From contig CM065809.1 in NCBI GenBank assembly GCA_033398695.1, positions 178,426,501-178,490,500 on the forward strand: 64,000 bases of DNA. The letters run 5' to 3'. The stretch comes from Orobanche coerulescens. Its lineage: Eukaryota > Streptophyta > Magnoliopsida > Lamiales > Orobanchaceae. The position numbers were made by a program, and so were the translations under genes. Positions 48,690 through 56,986 of the stretch are shown here, one piece after another (position 1 is the first letter of the stretch; every line of letters starts with the position of its first letter). Below the pieces are notes generated by a model, which saw only the letters and a program-made list of their open reading frames with translations, made no database searches and had not been told where the DNA came from.

Positions 48690-49030
48690 TAGAGATGTTA
48701 TGTGAATCGAGTTGTTCGAGAGCTCGGCTCGACTCGACTTGTTAAGGCTCAATAAGCCTCGATTTGTATAGCAAAATGAATCGAGCTCGAGTTCTTTTAG
48801 TTATTGGATTTAATAACGTGTCAGTTCGAGCTCGACTTTTATGTAATTCCATTAGAATTGTTAAGCTCAACTCGACTTGATAGGCTTGTTAGACTCGTTT
48901 TCGAGTCAAGATGGGCGAGCTTTCTGAATCGGTAATATTATCGAGCCAAACCGGACTACATAAGAATCCGAGCCGAGCTCGAGCTTCAAATACTCAGGCT
49001 CCCTCGACTCGAGTAATAGCACCAAGCCTT
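48690..49030. mobile_element. Decayed hAT-like element
   Basis: It begins TAGAGATGTTATGTGAATCG, like hAT ends elsewhere in this window, and is filled with GCTCGACTCGA words. No matching right end or target duplication was found. Confidence 0.4.
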
Positions 49031-49174
49031 TAAAATTGACGTGATAATTGATCAGCTAAACTAGTAAGATAAAACGGACTCGATAAATTGATAAATTAGA
49101 CTTAATGGTAAATGAATGTAATTAGGACAACCTAGGTCTATGGTGGAGCTCGCGTCATCAATTTTGAGTGTTGT

Positions 49175-49310
49175 CAAAATTGAGTTGGTGGAGTCGGTGA
49201 GTGCGGGATTGAAAAGTCACGAGTTCGATTCCTCCTGCCAATACTATTTGGTTCAACCTGTCACACAATGCTTGCCTAGCGGCTGAGGATTCCCCCGTTA
49301 TAAAAAAAAA
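49175..49310 (+). mobile_element. Short tRNA-derived SINE
   Basis: An A-box-like GTTGGTGGAGTCGGTGAG and a B box GAGTTCGATTCC (near 49219-49230) are followed by a pyrimidine-rich body and an A-run at about 49302-49311. Target duplications were not identified. Confidence 0.6.
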
Positions 49311-49417
49311 AGTAATATTTGCTCTGCAATAATTATAAGTATTTCCAAATTTTGATTTGAACTACCAACCCGACAATTTAGAACCGTGCTCAATGTCGTT
49401 TGGATCGCCGGTTTATA

Positions 49418-49478
49418 CGCGCGCGCGCGCACACACACACACACGCACACACACACAAATATATATATATATATATAT
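49418..49478. repeat. Compound (CG)n(CA)n(TA)n microsatellite
   Basis: GCGCGCGCGC passes into (CA)n and then (TA)n over about 60 bp. Confidence 0.9.
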
Positions 49479-49571
49479 AATTCATTATATCGCGCTTGAA
49501 GAGTCGTATTTTAAGATATGATTGTCTAAATAAAAGAGCGAGCTTTTGAAATAAAATGTGTGTATATATAT

Positions 49572-49974
49572 GTGGCGCGTTCTATGCAGTACCAATATTA
49601 GATGCAGTACTTTACAGTACTAATTTATGCATGAGTTTTGTACTAATTATGCATGAAATATATGCATTTCGTGCATCAAAATTTCAATGCATTAATTCTC
49701 AGTACTAATTTATGCATGAGTTTTGTACTAATTATGCATGAAATATATGCATTTCGTGCATCAAAATTTCAATGCATTAAAATATACAATATATGCATCA
49801 AAATTTCGATGCATTAAAATATTAGATTATATGCATCAATTTTTTGTGAGAATTAATGCATTGAAATTTTGATGCACGAAATGCATATATTTCATGCATA
49901 ATTAGTACAAAACTCATGCATAAATTAGTACTGTAAAGTACTGTATCTAATATTGGTACTGCATAAAACGCGCT
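49572..49974. mobile_element. Foldback (near-perfect palindromic) element
   Basis: The left arm GCGCGTTCTATGCAGTACCA and the right arm TGGTACTGCATAAAACGCGC pair over about 125 bp, including TGCATGAGTTTTGTACTAAT. In the left arm a segment of about 95 bp is duplicated in tandem (49616 and 49713). (TA)n lies near both ends (49563-49570 and 49976-50000). Family member of E2 and E4. Confidence 0.85.
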
Positions 49975-49976
49975 TT

Positions 49977-50018
<42 letters not shown>

Positions 50019-50164
50019 ATAGTTTGTTGGACAATAAAAATGATGAAGATAAGTGTTATATGATTAAGAAAAGCTGTCTAAAATAATAAAAATAAAAAAT
50101 TGTACATTAACTCAAGTGGACTCCTGAAATGAAACATATAGAAAAAATTGTACATTAACTCACG

Positions 50165-50637
50165 TGGGGTTTATGTAAGTCCTACTGCTCCTAGTGTTTC
50201 TCACTTGTTGTTTGCCGACGATACTCTGATTTTTTGTGATGCTTCTCGGGAGTCTGCTGTTGAGATTGATGACATTTTACATAGATATAGTGTGGCTTCG
50301 GGTCAAGTCATTAATATTGATAAGTCGACTATGGTCTTTAGTAAGAATGCGAGTAGGGAGAGGGTGGAGGAAGTGAGGGAGGTCTTGCCGGTCCGTATTG
50401 TAGATAAGCATGAGAAATACCTTGGTCTTCCTATTGAGTTGAGTAAATCTAAGAGGGACGTTTTTAGTTGGATTCGGGAGAGGATTTGGGCTAAATCACA
50501 AGGGTTTGGTGAGAAGCATTTGTCGAAAGCTGGTAAAGAAGTTCTTATTAAATCTGTGCTTCAATCCATTCCCTCTTATGTGATGGGGTGTTTTAAGTTA
50601 CCGGGGTATCTTCTGCATGAGCTTGAGTCTGTGATTG
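50165..50637 (+). pseudogene. L1-type LINE reverse transcriptase fragment
   Basis: The frame encodes HLLFADDTLIF (the YADD-type polymerase box), GQVINIDKS, YLGLPIELSKSKRD and GKEVLIKSVLQSIPSYVMGCF, in the order seen in plant L1 LINEs. The 5' part is missing. The 3' part is cut at 50638 by the Athila LTR, whose first bases open a chance continuation of the frame. A 20-bp direct repeat precedes it (50095-50114 and 50143-50162). Confidence 0.88.
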
Positions 50638-50797
50638 TGTTAGGCGTATTTTTATACGCTTATTTATCATTATTTTGTATTCTTTTTGTGATTAAATCTG
50701 CATAAATGAGCTTGTAATGCACTATTATTATATGTTTTGCAGGAAATTGGAGTCCTAGGAAACGATGAAAAACAAAGTAAAACGACGATTTTGGCAC

Positions 50798-50946
50798 AGG
50801 GGCCGCAGACAGACAAAGTGGGCCGCGGCACAAGCAGTGACCCGAGCCCCGAGTAAATCGTACTGAGCCGCGCCCGTAAGAAATAAACAGCGCCAGGCAT
50901 CATTGTGCCCCGTGAGCCGCGGCACAGATTAAGTGAGCCGCGGCCC
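50798..50946. repeat. GCCGCGGC word array in the Athila U3
   Basis: Words such as GAGCCGCGGCAC appear near 50799, 50821, 50865, 50914 and 50936, with a degenerate one near 50844. Steps are 21-23 bp where copies are adjacent. The core GCCGCGGC is palindromic. Confidence 0.8.
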
Positions 50947-51042
50947 ACGGGGCGGTTTTGGTGTGTTCTGCGCGGTTTTGGGCCGTTTTGAAGCCGGTTC
51001 TCGACCTAATCACACGGACGCGTTTTGGAGGCTGCTGGGAGT

Positions 51043-51050
51043 TATAAATA
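51043..51050 (+). promoter_or_regulatory. TATA box of the Athila LTR
   Basis: GTTATAAATAAGGG, about 95 bp after the last word of the array. Transcription would start near 51075. Confidence 0.65.
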
Positions 51051-51933
51051 AGGGTTTAAGGTGATAATCTGGGACATCCTTGGAATCAGAGGATTATCGC
51101 GGAAGAGAGGAATCGATCATAAGAAGCAGAAGACACCAAGAGCAGAGGGCGGAAGCCAAAAGAACGGAGGAATCCGAGTCTTCATCTGCGTTTGATTTCA
51201 ATGCTTTCATTCATTAATTCTGTATTTTTATTCTTTAGCATGTCAGGCTAAAACCCTGTTCTAGGATTTTGATGAAACCGAAGTTTTTTGACGAGTTTGC
51301 TTTTGATTATCTATATAATTCCCTTTTCTGTTGAGTTTTCCCAATCGTTTTTAATGTTTTCAATTGTGTGGCCTATAATTGGATTGTTTTAATTACGCAA
51401 CTCGAATCGGGCGAGGAGAGTTGGTGAGGAACTATTGGTGAGAACCGTTTTATCTTGTGAGATAGGAATATACTCATAGGAATTACGTGGCCTTTTGAAG
51501 ATTTTGTGCTTTTTGCCTATTGTCGAATTAATTCACCTAGGGATAGAGTGTATTATTCGCCTTTAGAAAAATCTATTGACCTTGGGAGAGGCGGTAGAGT
51601 ATATTAGCAATCTTCGCCTTCAATAAATTGGGGAAATCATTAACTTAAGATAATCGAGAGTAAATTCGGATAAACCAAGGTGGATTCACAATCCTAGACT
51701 TATTCATCATTTGATTTTCTTTCTTCAAGCGATCGTTTTTACTGTTAGTTCCTTTATTGGTTTTCTTTAGTTATTAATTTGCATCCCAAACTTCGACTGT
51801 TCAAATAAAATTAGAATACATATAAATCGGTAGTTAGTAATTCAGTCCTCGTGGGAACGATAACTCACTCATCACTTTATTACTTGTCTACGATAACGTT
51901 CACTTGCGTTAACGAAATATCGCAACAAGTTTT

Positions 51934-51950
51934 TGGCGCCGTTGTCGGGG
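51934..51950 (+). other. Primer binding site (tRNA-Asp type)
   Basis: TGGCGCCGTTGTCGGGG matches, with one difference, the TGGCGCCGTTGCCGGGG primer site usual for Athila-lineage elements. Confidence 0.88.
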
Positions 51951-52066
51951 ACTGATTTCTTTACTAATATCGATTTCAGTATTTCTAGTCTTAGTTTGAA
52001 CATTTTTTATTGTTTTTGTGTAATTTTATTTATTTGTTTTTCCTTTTAGGAAATTTCGGTTAGTGC

Positions 52067-54676
52067 ATGAGAAAATTCGGTAACGAAGGCCTACTACCTT
52101 TGGATACCGAACTCGTGCGCACTCTTCAGAGAAGCAAGAAGGAGAAACGAGAGCTACCGACAACAGTCACCATGGCCGATAACACGGGAAATCACGAAGC
52201 GGAAAACCCCATGGTGCAAGCTCAACCGGCATTAGCACTCCGCGATTATGCTATGCCGCAAATAAATGCGAACTTTTCGGGGATTCGGCGTCCGACAATC
52301 CAAGCCAACAACTTCGAAATCAAGCCGGCTATTATTCAGATGGTGCAAGCTAGCCAGTTTTGTGGATTGCCGAACGATGACACCAATGCACACATTGCGT
52401 CTTTTCTCGAGATTTGTGATACCTTCAAGAACAATGGTGTCATCGATGATGCCATCCGTCTAAGGCTTTTCCCTTTCTCTTTGAGGGACAAAGCTAAATT
52501 TTGGTTGAATTCTTTACCGCTGGGCTCGATCACTACTTGGGCAGAATTAGCGCAAGCCTTCCTAGCTAAGTTCTTCCCACCATCGAAGACGGCGAGGTTA
52601 CGGAACGAAATCACCACCTTTGGGCAATTTGATATGGAGTCGCTTTACGAGGCTTGGGAGCGATACAAGGATTTATTGAGGAGATGCCCACACCACGGCC
52701 TACCGGACTGGCTACAAATACAAATGTTCTATAATGGATTGAGTGCTTCTACACGCACTCTTGTTGATGCAGCCGCTGGAGGTGCCTTAATGGGAAAGAC
52801 AATGGCCGAGGCACACTCTTTATTGGAAGCTATGGATGCGAATGCTTATCAATGGCCGTCCGAACGAGTAAACCCGAAACGAGTAATGGAAATCTCAAAT
52901 AATGATCTAATCTCTACATTATCAGCTCAAGTCGCCGCCTTGACGCAGCAACTTCAAGCCTTTTCACATGCTCCTTCCCCCGTTACCATTGAATCGTGCA
53001 ATTGGTGTAATGGATCTCATCCTAGCGCAGAATGCCAAGTCAGAAACCCTTTCGAGCAACCTTCGATGGAACAAGCTCAGTTCGTGGGGAACAGGAACCG
53101 GCAAAATAATCCCTACTCCAACACTTATAATCCAGGATGGCGAAATCATCCTAACTTCTCATGGAGAAACGGACAAAGCTCGAACCAGCCCCCGTTTGAT
53201 CAACACCAACAGCAACCTCCTCCTGCTCCAAAAATTTCTCTAGAAGAAGCAATGGCGAAATTAGCAGCAAACACGAGTCAGTTCATGGCCCGCACGGAGG
53301 CGACCTTGCAGAACCATTCCGCTTCTATCCGCAACTTGGAAGTCCAACTGGGCCAGATTGCTAATGTATTAACAGCCCGCCCGGAGGGTACCTTGCCAAG
53401 TACGATTGAAACAAATCCCAGAGAGAGTGTCAATGCCATTGGTTTGAGAAGTGGGAAGGAATTGTGCGAGCAGCCTGAGCAGAGCGAAAAGAGAAGTGAG
53501 GATGAGGAGAAGAAAATTTCAGCGACTGAGGAATCACGAATGTCTAGACCCTCGAAATTGTTTCCGGATAATCCGACGGCATATGTACCACCCGTCCCGT
53601 TTCCGCAGCGATTACAACAGAAAAAGGTGGACAAGCAATTCTCTAAGTTCCTCGACGTCTTCAAGAAACTGCATATTAACATCCCATTTGCCGACGCCTT
53701 GGAGCAAATACCGAGTTACGTAAAATTCATGAAAGAAATCTTGTCAAATAAAAGAAAACTCGAGGAGTATGAGACAGTCGCATTGACGGAGGAGTGCAGC
53801 GCTATTCTTCAGAAAAAGCTTCCGCAAAAATTGAAGGATTCGGGAAGTTTTAATATACCTTGCACTATAGGAAATCTGACTTTTGATAGAGCGTTGTGTG
53901 ATCTCGGGGCCAACATTAATCTGATGCCTCTTTCTATTTTCAAGAAGCTTGGAATTGGAGAAGCGAAACCGACGACTGTCTCTTTGCAATTAGGCGATAG
54001 ATCGATCACATATCCGAGGGGAGTGATAGAGGACGTCTTAGTAAAGGTTGATAAATTCATCTTTCCAACCGATTTCATTGTGCTTGACATGGAGGAGGAT
54101 CAAGACATCCCAATTATTTTGGGAAGACCATTCTTAGCTACCGGTCGAACTCTCATAGACGTGGAAAAAGGGGAACTAACTCTACGGGTTCAAGACGAGC
54201 ATGTCACTTTCCAAGTGTTTAAATCCTTTCCGTGCCCAAGTAGTGTTGAGAAGAGCTCGCAAATTGAAAGTGTGGATACTGTTGCGAAAGACACACCCCG
54301 GAAGAATCATTGGTCGAAAAATTCAGAATCCGTTTCAGCTGCCCCGACGCCTAATAAGAATGAAGATCAAGTCACATATCTTAGGCATTTGAACATGCCG
54401 TCTTTAACATCCGTTCATCCACAATCGGAAAATTCTCATTCTGTCCTAAATTCGCCCGTGGAGTTGAAAATTAAGACGGATGTCAAACGGGCGCCAAGTC
54501 ATGTGAAAAATGGGTGCTTCGGAAAGTTGTTTTCGTTAAAATCTTTTCGCAAAGAACATTTGGTGTCCAAACCAAAAACCGGATCGTTAAAGACCAATGG
54601 TCAAAATTTTAAAACACATATTAACGGTTCGATGAACGGGGCGGAGTTCAAATGGTGTTTGCGAAAAGCGAACTGA
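52067..54676 (+). CDS. gag: Athila-lineage Gag-protease, 869 aa, uninterrupted
   Basis: This is retrotransposon structural protein plus protease. The start is MRKFGNEGLLPLD; a second Met lies in VTMADNTGN (about residue 36). ALRDYAMPQINANFSGI is an Athila hallmark. The Retrotrans_gag core runs over about residues 100-260 (FSLRDKAKFWLNSLP, AFLAKFFP). A zinc knuckle CNWCNGSHPSAEC lies near 308-320. The aspartic protease site LCDLGANINLMPLS has its Asp at residue 612, and ILGRPFLATG follows. Autonomous Athila elements continue into reverse transcriptase, RNase H and integrase. Here the frame ends at NGAEFKWCLRKAN with none of these. The long intact frame implies a recent or selected gag-only, non-autonomous element of the kind called TR-GAG, which would need polymerase in trans. 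Confidence 0.92.
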   Translation: MRKFGNEGLLPLDTELVRTLQRSKKEKRELPTTVTMADNTGNHEAENPMVQAQPALALRDYAMPQINANFSGIRRPTIQANNFEIKPAIIQMVQASQFCGLPNDDTNAHIASFLEICDTFKNNGVIDDAIRLRLFPFSLRDKAKFWLNSLPLGSITTWAELAQAFLAKFFPPSKTARLRNEITTFGQFDMESLYEAWERYKDLLRRCPHHGLPDWLQIQMFYNGLSASTRTLVDAAAGGALMGKTMAEAHSLLEAMDANAYQWPSERVNPKRVMEISNNDLISTLSAQVAALTQQLQAFSHAPSPVTIESCNWCNGSHPSAECQVRNPFEQPSMEQAQFVGNRNRQNNPYSNTYNPGWRNHPNFSWRNGQSSNQPPFDQHQQQPPPAPKISLEEAMAKLAANTSQFMARTEATLQNHSASIRNLEVQLGQIANVLTARPEGTLPSTIETNPRESVNAIGLRSGKELCEQPEQSEKRSEDEEKKISATEESRMSRPSKLFPDNPTAYVPPVPFPQRLQQKKVDKQFSKFLDVFKKLHINIPFADALEQIPSYVKFMKEILSNKRKLEEYETVALTEECSAILQKKLPQKLKDSGSFNIPCTIGNLTFDRALCDLGANINLMPLSIFKKLGIGEAKPTTVSLQLGDRSITYPRGVIEDVLVKVDKFIFPTDFIVLDMEEDQDIPIILGRPFLATGRTLIDVEKGELTLRVQDEHVTFQVFKSFPCPSSVEKSSQIESVDTVAKDTPRKNHWSKNSESVSAAPTPNKNEDQVTYLRHLNMPSLTSVHPQSENSHSVLNSPVELKIKTDVKRAPSHVKNGCFGKLFSLKSFRKEHLVSKPKTGSLKTNGQNFKTHINGSMNGAEFKWCLRKAN

Positions 54677-54710
54677 TTTTCAATAGGTCCGGCTGAAGAC
54701 TATAAACTTA

Positions 54711-54735
54711 GCGCTTCTCGGGAGGCAACCCGAGC
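54711..54735 (+). other. Conserved stem-loop after the Athila ORF
   Basis: GCTTCTCGGGAGGCAACCCG forms a short hairpin (CTCGGG / CCCGAG). A closely similar GGGAGGCAACCC phrase is commonly seen after the coding region of Athila-type elements. Its role is unknown. Confidence 0.5.
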
Positions 54736-54893
54736 ATTAGTTGTAGCTTTGTTATTTTTCAGTATTTTCTTGCATTTTGGATCTTTGTTTTTTTTTTGTC
54801 ATTTTAGCTTGGACATGCTTATCTCTCATGCTCTTGTTATTTTCTGTTGAAAATTCTGTGCAGAAATTATCCTTTGGGAAAAATCAGCATTGG

Positions 54894-55224
54894 GCCGCGG
54901 CACAAGGATTGTGAGCCGCGGCACACACATGTCGAAAAAGAAGGCTAAACTTGCTGTACTCTGTGCCGCGGCACAACCTTACTGAGCCGCGGCACACTTG
55001 ATCGCTGAGCCGCGGCACGTTGCTGCTGAGCCGCGGCACACCAGATGCACCAGATATGCCCAGGGATCTGTACTACGGGCCGCGGCACATATGTGCTGAG
55101 CCGCGACACACTAACACTTTCGAGCCGCGGCACAAGGATGCTGAGCCGCGGCACATGGCGTTGGAACAAATCTGCCCAGGCGGACTGTACTCTGGGCCGC
55201 GGCTCACTTAAGTTGTGTCGCGGC
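54894..55224. repeat. Second GCCGCGGC array, 3' of the Athila ORF
   Basis: Twelve cores start near 54894, 54915, 54965, 54986, 55009, 55030, 55079, 55100, 55124, 55145, 55196 and 55217. Adjacent steps are 21, 21, 23, 21, 21, 24, 21 and 21 bp, with the words falling in pairs and fours. Most read GAGCCGCGGCACA. A TATA-like CTTTATAACATG follows at 55255-55266. Confidence 0.9.
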
Positions 55225-55740
55225 CCCCGTTCGGAAGTTAGACAGCCCAGGTACCTTTATAACATGAATTCGGCCGACCCCAGGTATACTTTTCCTCCTC
55301 TTTCTATGCACAATAAATCGGCCGTGAATTTTTTTTCTCATCTTCTTCTTCCTCTTACGTATTACAATCCAAACCAGGTAATCCTAAATCCCTTAATCCT
55401 TACTGATACATGATTTGAGAAGTAAGGTATGGTTATATGGTTAGTTTTTTTTCAAAGTTCTATCCAAAAGTTGAGTTGGGAATATGATGCCTTTGATTGA
55501 TTTTTAATGATTATTTTTTATTATGAATGAATTGAATATGTCGTTTGTCATGACGATCGATTTGTGTTGTTGTTCTTGGGATTGAATGAAGCTATGGTTA
55601 TGTTTGTTCCTAAATTAAAATTATGCACACAAGGTGTTTGATGAAAAGCTTGAATGAAAATTTTTCTTTGTTAAGACAATGTTTTGAAACTAGTTGCAAC
55701 GAATTCGTTTCTGGGAATTACAGCGTGTTGTATCGAGATT
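55225..55740. other. Athila 3' internal sequence, no gene
   Basis: After the array come a TATA-like CTTTATAAC, a CT-rich tract, CCAGGTAATCC (possible splice donor) and AT-rich sequence. The Athila 3' LTR is not found. The Tat-lineage LTR appears to begin within or just after this segment. Confidence 0.45.
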
Positions 55741-55754
55741 TATTCACCTCGACA

Positions 55755-56250
55755 GGCGATCGACTACAAGGCCGAGCGACCGAGTCCACTATCAGTCAAG
55801 CTATGGCAAACTCGCCTAATCGAAGAAACCAGACCACCGTCAAGTACTTAGCGATCGACTCCCAAGGCGATCGCCCTTTGGCGTCCGGTGATCGACTCAA
55901 GTGCCCAGCTAAGGACAACCGATCTACGCCCCGGACAGAGACGATCGTCCATCAAAGTCTACGAAGACTGGATCTCAAGACAGCACCCATGTGCAGATCC
56001 GAGACGAGATCTGTATTTCGCGGATCGTTGACCACCAACAGTTGTCTCTGACAAGGACGGCTTTACCTACCGATAAGCCCGCCGAAAGGCACGAGGTGGG
56101 ACCATCCGTGACAGCGACTCAGACGCGTGCAGGCTTCTCATTGGACCGCGCGACTGACTGCCAGCAACTCCTGCATACTTTAAGGAGACAAGCCCATGTG
56201 CTAAAAGACGATCGCCCACTTATTATAATACAGCAAAGGCGATCGCCCGA
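55755..56250. repeat. GCGATCGC word array in the Tat LTR
   Basis: CGATCG-centred words occur near 55757, 55852, 55868, 55942, 56209 and 56240, with relatives (GTGATCGAC, GAGCGACCG) near 55888 and 55775. Spacing is looser (16-31 bp where adjacent). The core GGCGATCGCC is a perfect palindrome. Confidence 0.75.
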
Positions 56251-56263
56251 CAGATCCAAGTTC

Positions 56264-56271
56264 TATAAATA
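56264..56271 (+). promoter_or_regulatory. TATA box of the Tat LTR
   Basis: TTCTATAAATAGAG is a textbook plant TATA box, 20 bp after the last GCGATCGC word. Confidence 0.72.
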
Positions 56272-56860
56272 GAGAACCTCCTCCTACTGGAAAGAGGTTC
56301 CGCATTCAGTTCACGAATTCTTCATTCGGTTCAAGCATTCTCCATTAAGTTCAGAGAAAATACATACAAACATACATAATCTCAGGCTCCCGGCTTCCTC
56401 ACCGGAATCTACCTTAGGACTTCTCTCTCAGCACCTCTCAACCAGAAGACGGTCGGCAGAGGCCAGAAGTCTCCACAAGTCAGATTCACAAGCCTCGGAG
56501 CTCCAACCAACAGCTTATACACGCCGTGAAAGACGATCGATCTTTCACCGCCGTCACAGCTCGTCAACGTTGTTACAAGAACTCACAGAGCATCACATCT
56601 GGTTCTTCCGGCAATCTACACGCTCACAAGCTTAGATAACTAGAATCGTTACACTCATTGTAATAGTGTTCTAACATTAATACTTGTATCCCCGAATATT
56701 GGTATTAATAATATCTCGCGAGAGCATTCAAGCCCGGGACTAACAACCCCGGCAATTCTTGAGTTATTTATCCTTTCCCACGGAAGTGCTCTCGCATTTG
56801 TTTGCTATCTATCCATTCCAGCAATATCTATCTCCGAATAATATTTTGGGTAGCAACAAT

Positions 56861-56877
56861 TTGCGCTAGAAGGAGGG
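56861..56877 (+). other. Primer binding site, Tat type
   Basis: TTGCGCTAGAAGGAGGG resembles the TTGGCGCTAGAAGGAGGG stretch that follows the 5' LTR in Tat-lineage elements, with one base missing. Confidence 0.6.
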
Positions 56878-56986
56878 CATCTAACCCTCAAATTTTTATT
56901 CCTACCGTCTCGAAGAACACTCACTGTTCTCCGGGGCATATACCTGAAGAAACACTCACTGTTCTTCAGAGAAAGCTTTTAGAATC

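Larger units (their letters stand above)
50638..51927 (+). mobile_element. 5' LTR of the Athila-lineage element
   Basis: The 1,290-bp LTR runs from TGTTAGGCG to ATCGCAACA, followed 6 bp later by the primer site. U3 carries a GCCGCGGC word array (50798-50946) and TATAAATA at 51043. It is inserted in the L1 fragment. The matching 3' LTR was not found in the window. Confidence 0.82.
55741..56858 (+). mobile_element. 5' LTR of a Tat-lineage Ty3/gypsy element (left edge uncertain)
   Basis: The right end GGGTAGCAACA is followed by a Tat-type primer site. U3 contains GCGATCGC-type words (55755-56245) and TATAAATAGAG at 56264, then a leader with CATTCGGTTCAAGCATTC. The left TG boundary could not be placed with confidence and lies between about 55660 and 55760. 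Confidence 0.6.

Noticed and set aside
50638..50705. Extension of the L1 reverse transcriptase frame to 50705
   Set aside because: The last codons are LTR sequence starting at TGTTAGGCG, so the continuation is accidental.
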